Shown: positions 26,903 through 35,509 of the stretch, in pieces | Numbering within the stretch: the stretch's first letter is position 1 | Layout: every line of letters begins with the position of its first letter | From: an uncultured Alphaproteobacteria bacterium | GTDB taxonomy: Bacteria > Pseudomonadota > Alphaproteobacteria > HIMB59 > GCA-002718135 | Reading direction: 5' to 3' | NCBI GenBank assembly: GCA_902537325.1 | Contig: CACBAT010000014.1 | Location: forward strand, 1-40,889 | Length of the DNA stretch: 40,889 nucleotides | Notes under the pieces: model-generated | Databases searched by the model: none | The model's input: the letters and a program-made list of their open reading frames with translations, nothing else | What the model was told of the DNA's origin: nothing | Translations under genes and position numbers: made by a program

Positions 26903-28156
26903 ATGAAAAAATTAATTACAGGATTTGCAGCCATATTAGCTTTTGGTTTTTATGGTTCTGTTAATTCAGCTAAGTCTATTGAAATAGAAGTAGCTTATCC
27001 TTATTCAGGATTATTCGATGTAACTTTCCAAGCTATTATGCCAGAGTTTGAAAAAGCACATCCAGATATTCAAGTTAAATTTAGAGCAACTTATGAAAAC
27101 TATGAGGATGCAACTGCAACAATCTTCAGAGAGTCTACTTCAGGTAATTTACCAGATGTAACAATGCAAGGTCTTAACAGACAAGCACCTCTAGTTGACA
27201 AAGGTATTGCTAAGTCTTTAGAGCCATTTATTGCAAAAGAAGCTGCTTTTGAAAAAGATGGTTACCATTCTGCTATGTTAAGTCTTTCAACATTTGGTGG
27301 TGAAGTTTATGGATTACCATTTTCTGTATCAACGCCAGTTGGATATTATAACATGGATTTATTAGCTGAAGCAGGTGTAAATAGTATTCCAACTAACTGG
27401 GACGAAGTTATTGCAGCATGTAATAAATTGGAAGCAGCAGGTAAAGGAACTCTATACTTTGGTTGGAACATCACAGGTAACTGGTTCCACCAAGCATTAA
27501 TGCACACTCAGAATGTTCCAATGGTTAAAGATGGAGCTGTAAATATGGGTGGTGATGCAGGACTTGCAACGTTAGAGCAAATGAAAGCAATCATGAGCGG
27601 ATGTAATATGCCAAACTATTCAATTGCTGATGGTCAAGCTGCGTTTAACGCAGGTACTATTGGTATGATGTTCTGGTCTACTTCAAGCTTGGGTTCAGTT
27701 AATGCTGCAAAGGCAGACTTTGTTTTAAAAACTGCACCATTCCCTGGAATGGCTGGAGTTAATAATGGAACACCAGCAAGATTACCAGCAGGTGGAAACG
27801 CTGCAATGTTAGTGTCTACATCTGATGATCCAGCAAGAGTTGATGCTGCATGGACTTTCTTAAAGTTCATTACATCAGGTATCGGTGCTGCATTAGTTGC
27901 TGAAACAACTGGATATGTTCCACCAAACAAAGCAGCGAATGAATTATTAGGTGATTTCTATAGTAAAAATCCTAATAAACTTACTGCAGTTGAACAACTT
28001 CCACTTCTTGCAGATTGGTTTGCATATCCTGGAGAAAATGGATTAGCTGTTACACAGGTAATCTATGATTACACAGAAGAAATTGCTACAGGCGACGCTG
28101 ATGATATGGGTGATCTCCAAGAAGAAATGATGGAAGAAATAAACGATCTTATGTAA
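26903..28156 (+). CDS. ugpB: ABC transporter periplasmic binding protein, UgpB-like (family 1)
   Basis: This 417-residue protein has a Sec signal (cleavage near VNSA, residue 22). The family-1 binding protein shows EFEKAHPDIQVKFRATYENY, TPVGYYNMDLLAEAGV near 144 and KFITSGIGAALVAETTGYVPP near 320. It resembles glycerol-3-phosphate binding protein UgpB but has a distinct acidic, Met-rich tail (GDADDMGDLQEEMMEEIN). A terminator isolates it. The nearest matching permeases and ATPase are the leftward ugpCAE genes across phnA-phnY, so substrate and partner are inferred. A phosphonate, a glycerophosphodiester or glycerol-3-phosphate are all possible. It lies 137 bases downstream of phnY. Confidence 0.82.
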   Translation: MKKLITGFAAILAFGFYGSVNSAKSIEIEVAYPYSGLFDVTFQAIMPEFEKAHPDIQVKFRATYENYEDATATIFRESTSGNLPDVTMQGLNRQAPLVDKGIAKSLEPFIAKEAAFEKDGYHSAMLSLSTFGGEVYGLPFSVSTPVGYYNMDLLAEAGVNSIPTNWDEVIAACNKLEAAGKGTLYFGWNITGNWFHQALMHTQNVPMVKDGAVNMGGDAGLATLEQMKAIMSGCNMPNYSIADGQAAFNAGTIGMMFWSTSSLGSVNAAKADFVLKTAPFPGMAGVNNGTPARLPAGGNAAMLVSTSDDPARVDAAWTFLKFITSGIGAALVAETTGYVPPNKAANELLGDFYSKNPNKLTAVEQLPLLADWFAYPGENGLAVTQVIYDYTEEIATGDADDMGDLQEEMMEEINDLM

Positions 28157-28183
28157 TTTGAGATTATTTATTAACTTTTTATT

Positions 28184-28216
28184 ACAGCGGCTTTATAAAA
28201 GCCGCTGTTTTATTTT
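28184..28216 (+). terminator. Rho-independent terminator after first ugpB-like gene
   Basis: An 11-bp stem (28184-28194 with 28198-28208, core CAGCGGC/GCCGCTG) has a three-base loop and is followed by a T-rich run (TTTATTTT). It lies 27 bases after the stop codon and separates the binding protein from the metE-like operon. Confidence 0.85.
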
Positions 28217-28240
28217 AAATTTAAATGGGAGTAAAAATAG

Positions 28241-29320
28241 ATGCCTCTTAAAACAACTACAATAGGTGCTTATCCAAAACCGAAACAAACACCTATTCAA
28301 GATTGGTTTTTAGGGACAAAATCAGAAGAAGAGAGAAAAGCGTCAAAAGGATTATTATCAAATTGGTCACCTGGCGCATATGAAAAAGCATTAGAGTCTG
28401 CAGGTGCAGATGCTGAAAAATTATTTTTAGCAGCAATTAAAGAAGTTATAACTGATCAAGTAAATGCGGGTATTGATGTTCCAACAGATGGAGAAGTCAG
28501 ACGTGAGAGTTACGTATTATATCAATGTCGATTTTTAAATGGAGTAAGCTTTAAAGAAGTTACACATAAGTCAGTAAGACAAGGCGCGTTCGAAGCTGAT
28601 CTTCCAACTATTGTTGCACCGATTTCAAGTAAAGAAATACGTATGCATCTAGACTGGAAGAGTGCACAACAATTTACAAAAAATCCAGTTAAAATTACCC
28701 TGCCTGGACCAATGACAATAACAGATTCAATTGCTAACAACTACTATGATGACATGAAAAAACTTGGTTTTGATTTAGCATTAGCCCTTAATAAAGAAGT
28801 TAAAGCACTTGTAGATGCAGGTTGTCAGTATATTCAAATTGATGAACCAGTATTTGCTAGAAAGCCCGATGAAGCTCATTCATATGGTATGGAAAATTTA
28901 GAAAGAATGATGCATGGTATACCTAAAGAAGTGCAACGTGTTTGCCATATTTGTTGTGGTTATCCTAATTCATTAGATTCAGAAGGGTATAAAAAGGCTG
29001 ATTTAGATGCTTATGATAGAATTGCATCACTTGTAGATGATTCAACTATTGATGAAGTATCTTTAGAAGATTCACATAGGCATAATGATTTAAATCTTTT
29101 AGAAAAATTTACTAAAACAAAAGTAATTTTTGGATTTATTGATATTGCAAAAAGCAGAATGGAATCTGTTGAAGAAGTAAGAGTTCGTATCAAAGATTCA
29201 CTTGAACATATTGATGAACACCGCTTAATAGCTGCACCAGATTGTGGTTTAGGTTTCTTTACTCGAGAACAAGCAATTGAGAAAATGACAATTTTAACTA
29301 AAGCGGCAAAATCAATTTAA
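28241..29320 (+). CDS. Core MetE-like cobalamin-independent methyltransferase (C-terminal domain only)
   Basis: This 359-residue protein corresponds to the catalytic C-terminal barrel of methionine synthase MetE without the N-terminal half. Zinc ligands are present: His236 and Cys238 (HIC), Glu276 (SLEDSH) and Cys335 (PDCGLG); IDEPVFA at 200-206 is the homocysteine-side motif. Core-MetE proteins move a methyl group to a thiol such as homocysteine, and for most the donor is unknown. It is four bases upstream of a phosphonate-type alcohol dehydrogenase, so a methylated phosphonate or a methyl by-product of the pathway is an attractive but untested donor. The ribosome site GGGAG lies about ten bases upstream of its ATG. 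Confidence 0.83.
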   Translation: MPLKTTTIGAYPKPKQTPIQDWFLGTKSEEERKASKGLLSNWSPGAYEKALESAGADAEKLFLAAIKEVITDQVNAGIDVPTDGEVRRESYVLYQCRFLNGVSFKEVTHKSVRQGAFEADLPTIVAPISSKEIRMHLDWKSAQQFTKNPVKITLPGPMTITDSIANNYYDDMKKLGFDLALALNKEVKALVDAGCQYIQIDEPVFARKPDEAHSYGMENLERMMHGIPKEVQRVCHICCGYPNSLDSEGYKKADLDAYDRIASLVDDSTIDEVSLEDSHRHNDLNLLEKFTKTKVIFGFIDIAKSRMESVEEVRVRIKDSLEHIDEHRLIAAPDCGLGFFTREQAIEKMTILTKAAKSI

Positions 29321-29324
29321 TGTA

Positions 29325-30437
29325 ATGTGGAATTATTTTAATCCTGTTGAAATTATCTTTGGAGAAAATAGATTTAAAGAAGTACATGATGCTCTTAAAA
29401 ATAAGAACTACATCATAATCACTCATCCAGAAGAAATTTTTAAAAAATATAGCGATGAATTAAAATCTTCTTCAAATCCACCACTATCCATTATGACGGA
29501 TGTTCAGCCTAATCCAGATTATAAGGATATTTTAGAGCTACAAAAAAAATTTTCTTCAATCAATGAATCGGTAGATTATATTTTAGCTATAGGTGGTGGC
29601 TCTGTTACAGACACAGCTAAAGCAATTGCTGCTTTTAAAGATAAACAAGAATATCTAACAGATTTCGTTCGCAATAAGAAAAGTCCAAGAGTCGAAAATC
29701 CAATCAAGATTATTGCAATACCTACAACTTCAGGAACATCAAGTGAGCTTACGTGTTGGGCCACAATATGGGATAAAGAAAAAAATAATAAATTATCTTT
29801 GGCGCATAAATCTCTTTATGCAGAAAAAGCAATTATCGATCCATCTATTATGGTTGATAAACCTTTAGGCTTGACCATTTCAACAGGTTTAGACGCTCTC
29901 TCTCATTCAATGGAAAGTATTTGGAATATTAATGCAAACCCAGTTTCTGCTTCACATGCAATACAAGCATCAAAATTAGTATTAGAAAATTTACCACTTC
30001 TCGCTAAAGATTTAAGAAACATTGAATTACGTTCAAAAATTGCACTGGCATGCGTTCATGCTGGCTTAGCGTTTTCCAATACAAAAACTGCTATTGCGCA
30101 TAATCTATCATACCCCGTGACACTCAATTACGGTATTCAGCATGGTATTGCTTGTTCATTTACTTTACCCATGATTACTAAAAGTATGGTTGGAATTGAT
30201 AGTGTCGCTGAGGAGAGACTAAAATTAATTTTTAACGATAATCTAGAGAATGCTGCAAATCATCTGAGTGAATTTATGCGTTCTTTAGAGGTTCCTCTTA
30301 ACTTAAATGAAATAAAAGTTCCTGTTCAAGAATGGAATAATATAGTAGATGATGCGTTTTTAGGGGAAAGAGGTAAAAACTTTATTGGCAATAAAGAAGC
30401 CTTCATCTCTTCTGCTAAATCAATGGGACTTTATTAG
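29325..30437 (+). CDS. Phosphonate-metabolism iron-containing alcohol dehydrogenase
   Basis: This 370-residue iron-dependent alcohol dehydrogenase has GGGSVTDTAKAIAAF near residues 89-103 (NAD binding), TTSGTSSEL near 135 and metal ligands in GLDALSHSME (Asp, His), AIAHNLSYP and GIQHGIACSF (His). The start NPVEIIFGENR and length fit the phosphonate-associated subgroup (TIGR03405 type), which interconverts phosphonoacetaldehyde and 2-hydroxyethylphosphonate. Here it could feed hydroxyethylphosphonate into the PhnY-PhnA route by oxidation. It is flanked at 3-4 bases by the metE-like and methyltransferase genes, so the three are one operon. Confidence 0.85.
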   Translation: MWNYFNPVEIIFGENRFKEVHDALKNKNYIIITHPEEIFKKYSDELKSSSNPPLSIMTDVQPNPDYKDILELQKKFSSINESVDYILAIGGGSVTDTAKAIAAFKDKQEYLTDFVRNKKSPRVENPIKIIAIPTTSGTSSELTCWATIWDKEKNNKLSLAHKSLYAEKAIIDPSIMVDKPLGLTISTGLDALSHSMESIWNINANPVSASHAIQASKLVLENLPLLAKDLRNIELRSKIALACVHAGLAFSNTKTAIAHNLSYPVTLNYGIQHGIACSFTLPMITKSMVGIDSVAEERLKLIFNDNLENAANHLSEFMRSLEVPLNLNEIKVPVQEWNNIVDDAFLGERGKNFIGNKEAFISSAKSMGLY

Positions 30438-30439
30438 TA

Positions 30440-31546
30440 ATGAAAAAAAATTTTAGGTTTTATGATAACAGACAAAAATACTTATTATTTGTCACAACAA
30501 CAAATGAAAAAAATCAAATTGCCGATGCTATACGCCCTCACGTAAATAAAATTAAACCTCAAAAACCTGGTTTAAAAATATTTGACGCTGGTATGGGGGA
30601 TGGTTCTTTACTTATGAATGTAATGCGTCAGTGCCACGAAGCTAGGCCTAACGTACCTCTATTAGTTTGCACAAAAGAAATAAGCATAGAAGATGTAAGA
30701 TTAGGTTTAGAAAAATTACCCGATAGGTTTGTTGAGCATAAGAATACTGTTTTTGTCATTTCAAATCTACACTACGCGGAAGCCGCAAACCTAAAATCAA
30801 AAAATGAAGTTAAACAGAAAAAAATTAATTGGAATATTATTAAATTAAAAGGTGACACATCTCTTGAATTTGCTCAACAATTAAGAAAACAAAATGAATT
30901 TTTAGAAAAAAAATGGAATATAGAAATTAACAAAAAATCAGGTAACCACACTTATAAAGAACCTTCAGTCATGGTTATCTACCGAGAAGATCAAGAATTT
31001 AATGTTAATGAATTAATACCTACCAAAAAAAAATCAGATAATAAATTTGATCTTATTATTGCTTCACAGCCGTATCGTTCAAGAATTTCAGCAGAAAAAA
31101 AATCAAAATATGTCATCGAACCAATGATTCGAGCGTTAAAATCAAAAGGGAAATTATTAACTATTCATGCTTCAGGAAAAGATCCTGCTAATGAAATAAT
31201 TCGCAAAATTTGGCCAAAAGAGGACCCATTTCCTTCTCTTGGAAATAGTATCATTTCCTATCTTAAGAAAAATTTAAATAAAGATTTATTAAGTAGATTA
31301 TCTTTTGGAGAAAAAAGAATTATTAAGTGTAAATTGAGAGCTCTACCAACAGAAATCAGTGGAGGTATAGCGACATCATTAGTTTTTTCTGCTTGGAATG
31401 CCTCCATATATGTCAATCAAATGGATGACGAAAAAGTAATGAAGGTAGAAAAAACAAAAAATTACGAAAAAGTAGTCCAAAACATTGTTGCTAAAAATAA
31501 AGGTCTTTATTTTAACAATGAAATATTTGTAATCGAAAAAAAATAA
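30440..31546 (+). CDS. Putative SAM-dependent methyltransferase of unknown function
   Basis: This 368-residue protein opens with FYDNRQKYLLFVTTTNEK, then a class I SAM motif LKIFDAGMGDGSLL (near residues 45-58) and an acidic strand VCTKEISIEDVRLGLEKLPD. A Lys-rich middle follows, and FDLIIASQPYRSRIS (near 205) looks like the motif IV region. No zinc, heme or membrane features are seen. I recognise the fold pattern, distantly like histidine-betaine (EgtD-type) enzymes, but not the function. It starts two bases after the alcohol dehydrogenase stop, so it belongs to the phosphonate operon. It may methylate a phosphonate intermediate or a carrier. Confidence 0.6.
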   Translation: MKKNFRFYDNRQKYLLFVTTTNEKNQIADAIRPHVNKIKPQKPGLKIFDAGMGDGSLLMNVMRQCHEARPNVPLLVCTKEISIEDVRLGLEKLPDRFVEHKNTVFVISNLHYAEAANLKSKNEVKQKKINWNIIKLKGDTSLEFAQQLRKQNEFLEKKWNIEINKKSGNHTYKEPSVMVIYREDQEFNVNELIPTKKKSDNKFDLIIASQPYRSRISAEKKSKYVIEPMIRALKSKGKLLTIHASGKDPANEIIRKIWPKEDPFPSLGNSIISYLKKNLNKDLLSRLSFGEKRIIKCKLRALPTEISGGIATSLVFSAWNASIYVNQMDDEKVMKVEKTKNYEKVVQNIVAKNKGLYFNNEIFVIEKK

Positions 31547-31549
31547 TTT

Positions 31550-32344
31550 TTATTTAAACCAATTAACTTCTGTTTTTAAAAAATCTTCAGTATGAATTAC
31601 TATTTCATTTTTATTTAAAATTGCTACATTGTAATTTGGATCAGTATTAGCTAAACCAAGCCTATATTCAGATGAAAAATTTGGTATTAGAGGTGACCAT
31701 GTGCTCCTTGGCGAGGAAAAACTTATACCAAGATATGATCCGGAACTAGTAATATGCTGATGACCAAAAAAAATATGTTTAATATTTTTTTTACTAATCA
31801 ATATTTCTTTAAATTCTTTTTTATGTTTTAATCCAATACCATCGCTTTCATCTCTAACCAGTGCCAATGGATTATGGTGCATAAATATATAAATTTCTTT
31901 ATTATCATCTGTGTTATTTAAAAGATCAATCAACCACTCTTGTCTTTTTAACGTATAATGACCAATGTGTGTTCCGTGCTCTAGAGTATCTATAAAAATA
32001 AATCTATTATTCTTATAGTCATCGTAGTATTGGATAAATCCATTACTATCAGTTGGCACATGATTTAAAGTTTTTTTAAAATTTTCACGATTGTCATGAT
32101 TACCAGGTATTAGTTTTGGTTCAAGGTTTAGGGGTAGATTAAATTCTTTTATTATTTTTTTAAACAGATTGTAAGAATCTTCATCTCCAATGTCTGTTAT
32201 ATCACCAGTTATAGCAAACATATCTGCATCACGGTGATTTAAAACAATGTGTTCTAAAGCACATTTGAATCTTTCTACAGAGTTTATGCCAAATAATTCA
32301 TTTGTATGAATATGGGGGTCAGAGAGGTGAATAATTTTCATCAT
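31550..32344 (-). CDS. Calcineurin-like metallophosphodiesterase (GpdQ/CpdA class)
   Basis: This 264-residue cytoplasmic enzyme (no signal) has the full binuclear metal set: LSDPHIH (Asp9, His11), TGDITD near 45, PGNHDNRE near 79, HHNP near 155 and FGHQH near 192. Length and motif spacing fit the class III phosphodiesterases that include cyclic-AMP and glycerophosphodiester phosphodiesterases. It is divergent from the second ugpB with 141 bases between, next to phosphonate genes, so a glycerol ester of a phosphate or phosphonate brought in by the Ugp importers is a reasonable substrate. The exact substrate cannot be read from sequence. Confidence 0.8.
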   Translation of the reverse strand: MMKIIHLSDPHIHTNELFGINSVERFKCALEHIVLNHRDADMFAITGDITDIGDEDSYNLFKKIIKEFNLPLNLEPKLIPGNHDNRENFKKTLNHVPTDSNGFIQYYDDYKNNRFIFIDTLEHGTHIGHYTLKRQEWLIDLLNNTDDNKEIYIFMHHNPLALVRDESDGIGLKHKKEFKEILISKKNIKHIFFGHQHITSSGSYLGISFSSPRSTWSPLIPNFSSEYRLGLANTDPNYNVAILNKNEIVIHTEDFLKTEVNWFK

Positions 32345-32485
32345 AAATATTTACTAAATATACATAAAAAAAAAAATAATAAAAAAGAATTAAAAAATTT
32401 AAAAATAAATTAATTAAATTTAACAAAATATTAATATTTATATCTTAACCAAAAAAATCTCATTGATAAAAATAGGAGATTTATA

Positions 32486-33760
32486 ATGAATATAATTAAA
32501 TTACTTATTATCTCTTTAACCGTGGTAATAACATCATTAAGTGTAAGGGCTATTGACCTAGAATTTTATTTTCCAGTCGCTGTAGGTGGTGGAGCTGCTC
32601 AGGCAATTGAGAAATTTGCAGAAGATTACACAAAATTAAATCCAGATGTAAATGTGAAAGCTGTTTTCACAGGAAGTTATACAGATACAGATACTAAATT
32701 TCTAACAGCATGTAAATCTGGAACAGCTCCTGCAACATCAGTTATGATTGCTGTTACAATTTTTAAATATATAGACGAAGAATGTGTAATGGCTTGGGAC
32801 GATATATTAACTCAAGACGAAATTGATAATTGGATAGGTGGTTTTTATCCTGCTTTTATGGCTAATGGTCAAGTTGATGGTAAAACTTATGGGATTCCAT
32901 TTCAAAGATCAACACCAGTACTCTATTACAATAAGGATGCTTTTAGAGCTGCGGGATTAGATCCTGAAAATCCACCTAAGACTTGGGATGAACAGCTAGA
33001 AGTTGCAAAAAAATTAACAATCAAAGATTCTGATGGAAATGTAAGTCAATACGGAATAAGAATTCCATCTGCTGGTTTTCCATACTGGTTATTTAGTGCA
33101 ATTGTTTATGGCAATGGTGGAAAAATTATGAACGATAATGGCACTGAAACATATATTAATTCACCAGAAGCCATTGAAGCATTAGAAAAACTTGTAGCTC
33201 TTAGTACTACTGAAGGGGTGATGAGACCAGGTATACTTGAATGGGGATCTACTCCACAGGCATTTTTTGAGGGTCAAACTGCAATGATGTGGACTACTAC
33301 TGGAAATCTGACAAACGTCAGAAATAATGCTCCGTTTGATTGGGGTGTAGCTTTCATTCCTGGTATTAAACAATTTGGAGCACCAGTTGGAGGAGGAAAT
33401 TTTTATCTATCAATTGACACTACAGAAGAGGAACAGCAAGCAACAAAAGACTTTGTAAAATGGATAACAGAACCTAAACAGTCTGTTGCCTGGACAAAAG
33501 CCACTGGTTATGTTGCACCTAGAGCTGAGACTTGGGAGTCTGATGAAATGAAAGAATTTTTAAAAGAATTTCCATATCCAGCTGTTGCAAGAGATCAGTT
33601 GGAGTATGCAGGTCCAGAATTTTCGACCTACGAGCAACCTAAAACTGTTTCAATTTTTAATAGAGCGTTAGAAGCAGCAGTTGCTGGGGAAAAAGATCCT
33701 AAAACTGCTCTTTTAGAGGCGCATGCCGAAATTGATAAAATACTAAAAGATTACAGATAA
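32486..33760 (+). CDS. ugpB: ABC transporter periplasmic binding protein, UgpB type (second copy)
   Basis: This 424-residue protein has a Sec signal (to about residue 22, VRA). It is closer to classical UgpB than the first copy: FPVAVGGGAAQAIEKFAEDY at the start, FQRSTPVLYYNKDAFRAAGL (near 141-160), PPKTWDEQLEVAKKL and ATGYVAPR near 340. UgpB proteins bind glycerol-3-phosphate and some glycerophosphodiesters. An AGGAG ribosome site lies about nine bases before the ATG. A strong terminator follows, directly against the ugpA start, which would make this protein far more abundant than its permease. Confidence 0.88.
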   Translation: MNIIKLLIISLTVVITSLSVRAIDLEFYFPVAVGGGAAQAIEKFAEDYTKLNPDVNVKAVFTGSYTDTDTKFLTACKSGTAPATSVMIAVTIFKYIDEECVMAWDDILTQDEIDNWIGGFYPAFMANGQVDGKTYGIPFQRSTPVLYYNKDAFRAAGLDPENPPKTWDEQLEVAKKLTIKDSDGNVSQYGIRIPSAGFPYWLFSAIVYGNGGKIMNDNGTETYINSPEAIEALEKLVALSTTEGVMRPGILEWGSTPQAFFEGQTAMMWTTTGNLTNVRNNAPFDWGVAFIPGIKQFGAPVGGGNFYLSIDTTEEEQQATKDFVKWITEPKQSVAWTKATGYVAPRAETWESDEMKEFLKEFPYPAVARDQLEYAGPEFSTYEQPKTVSIFNRALEAAVAGEKDPKTALLEAHAEIDKILKDYR

Positions 33761-33773
33761 AGAAAAAATATCA

Positions 33774-33807
33774 AACGGCACTAGTTAATAATAGTGCCGT
33801 TTTTTTT
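33774..33807 (+). terminator. Strong terminator/attenuator between ugpB and ugpA (second importer)
   Basis: AACGGCACTA (33774-33783) pairs with TAGTGCCGTT (33792-33801) around an eight-base loop, and T continues to 33807. The ATG of ugpA begins at the very next base. The structure is a textbook intrinsic terminator, yet no promoter can fit between it and ugpA, so ugpA-ugpE must be expressed by readthrough. Confidence 0.88.
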
Positions 33808-34686
33808 ATGATAACTAAAATTAAAAAACATATACCAGTAATTTTACTTTTATCGCCTGGATTCATATTATTATTAACTTTTGTTCACATACCTGTTGTT
33901 AAAACAATTTATATGAGTTTTTTTTCTACTCCTAAAGGGAGAAAACCAAGTAAGTTTAAAGGTATTGAAAATTATGAACATATGTTTTCAGACCCCATTT
34001 TTTGGAAGGTTATGTCTAACAATATTGTTTATGCAATTTCTACAATCCCATCTTCAATAATTATTGCAATAATTATGGCGCAATGGGTAAACAGCAAGTT
34101 ACCCGGTAGACCATTGCTTCGTTTTGCATATTTTTTACCTGTAGTTTTACCCTTAATAGCTGTTGGTAATATATGGCTCTTTTTTTTTCTTCCTGGTTTT
34201 GGATTAATTGATCAAGTTGGATCTTTATTTGGTTTCCAAAATACAAATATTTTAGGAAACCCTGATCAAGTTTTATGGGGTATTATTGCTGTAAGTATTT
34301 GGAAAGAGTCTGGTTTTTACATGATTTTTTTTCTAGCTGCTCTTCAAGGAATACCTAGGGAAATGAAAGAGGCAGCAATTATTGAAGGGGCTAATAGTTG
34401 GCAAATGTTTTACAAAATTACACTACCAATGATAACACCAACCTTATTATTTGTTTCAGTCAATGCAGTAATTACTGCCTTTACACGAATAGAACATTTA
34501 TTCACTATGACTGGTGGAGGTCCAAATTACAACAGCGCTTTATTACTCTATTATATTTATGAGAATGGTTTTGAATTTTGGGATACAGCATACGCAATAA
34601 CATTATCGGTTTTACTAATTATATTATTGTCAATAATAGGAATTGGTCAAATTTTTTTATTGGATAGAAAGGTCCATTACCAATAA
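33808..34686 (+). CDS. ugpA: ABC transporter permease, UgpA type (second copy)
   Basis: This 292-residue inner-membrane permease has six transmembrane segments, normal for UgpA, and no cysteine-bearing insertion like the first copy. The coupling loop is AAIIEGANSWQMFYKITLPM (near residues 190-209), with TMTGGGPNYNSALLLYYIYE near 232. Its ATG abuts the T-run of the preceding terminator, so it has no Shine-Dalgarno sequence and translation may depend on readthrough messages or start inefficiently. ugpE follows two bases later. Confidence 0.87.
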   Translation: MITKIKKHIPVILLLSPGFILLLTFVHIPVVKTIYMSFFSTPKGRKPSKFKGIENYEHMFSDPIFWKVMSNNIVYAISTIPSSIIIAIIMAQWVNSKLPGRPLLRFAYFLPVVLPLIAVGNIWLFFFLPGFGLIDQVGSLFGFQNTNILGNPDQVLWGIIAVSIWKESGFYMIFFLAALQGIPREMKEAAIIEGANSWQMFYKITLPMITPTLLFVSVNAVITAFTRIEHLFTMTGGGPNYNSALLLYYIYENGFEFWDTAYAITLSVLLIILLSIIGIGQIFLLDRKVHYQ

Positions 34687-34688
34687 AC

Positions 34689-35498
34689 ATGTATTCATTC
34701 TATAAAAATATTAATATTATTGGTGCTTGGTTACTTGGATTTTTATGGTTACTACCGCTCTTATATGCAATCTGGGCTTCGATACACCCAATAGAATATC
34801 AAGTTAAATTTGATTTGTTTGCCCCTCTGACCTTATACAATTTTGAAAATGCTTGGTCACAAGCTCCTTTTGCAAGATATATGTTCAACACATTTATATA
34901 CGTTACAATGACCACTTCATGCCAGTTTATCTTATGTTCTCTGACTGCATTTGCTTTTGCAAGATATGAGTTTCCTTTTAAGAACATACTTTTTGGATTA
35001 GTTTTAATTCAACTAATGATTAATCCAGAAATCATTCTTATCGAAAATTATAAAACAATTAAATTCTTAAATTTGATAGATACCATTCCTGCAATTAGCC
35101 TTCCCTACATTGCATCTGCTTTTGGAATTTTTGTTTTAAGACAAGCTTTCAAAACTGTTCCAAAAGAGCTAGATAATTCTGCGAGGATTGATGGTGCTGG
35201 AGCATTACGAATTTTATGGCATGTTTACATACCATTATCTATACCTACTTTTTTAGCTTATGGACTTGTATCAATATCTTATCATTGGAATAATTATTTG
35301 TGGCCTTTAATAATAACTAACTCAGAGGAAACTAGAATTTTAAATGTTGGTTTAGCTATCTTTTCTATGGAGGAATCAGGTATCGAGTGGGCTACTATAA
35401 GCGCAGGGACATTAATGGTAACCGCACCACTAATAATTGCATTTATTATTTTTCAAAGACAGTTTGTAGAGAGTTTTGCAACTTCGGGTATAAAATAA
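34689..35498 (+). CDS. ugpE: ABC transporter permease, UgpE type (second copy)
   Basis: This 269-residue permease has six transmembrane segments, the usual UgpE length. The coupling loop is SARIDGAGALRILWHVYIPL (near residues 163-182), followed by HWNNYLWPLIIT, and the C-terminus QRQFVESFATSGIK matches the family. It pairs with the UgpA encoded two bases upstream. No ATPase gene follows; the UgpC encoded at 22775-23908 is the only visible candidate to power it. It is convergent with the AllA-like gene. Confidence 0.87.
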   Translation: MYSFYKNINIIGAWLLGFLWLLPLLYAIWASIHPIEYQVKFDLFAPLTLYNFENAWSQAPFARYMFNTFIYVTMTTSCQFILCSLTAFAFARYEFPFKNILFGLVLIQLMINPEIILIENYKTIKFLNLIDTIPAISLPYIASAFGIFVLRQAFKTVPKELDNSARIDGAGALRILWHVYIPLSIPTFLAYGLVSISYHWNNYLWPLIITNSEETRILNVGLAIFSMEESGIEWATISAGTLMVTAPLIIAFIIFQRQFVESFATSGIK

Positions 35499-35509
35499 TC
35501 TATTACCAA

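Noticed and set aside
32400..32470. A fourth Pho box before the second ugpB (ATTTAAC, TATTAAT, ATATCTT)
   Set aside because: Half-sites are too degenerate and the region is almost pure A/T; it cannot be separated from background.
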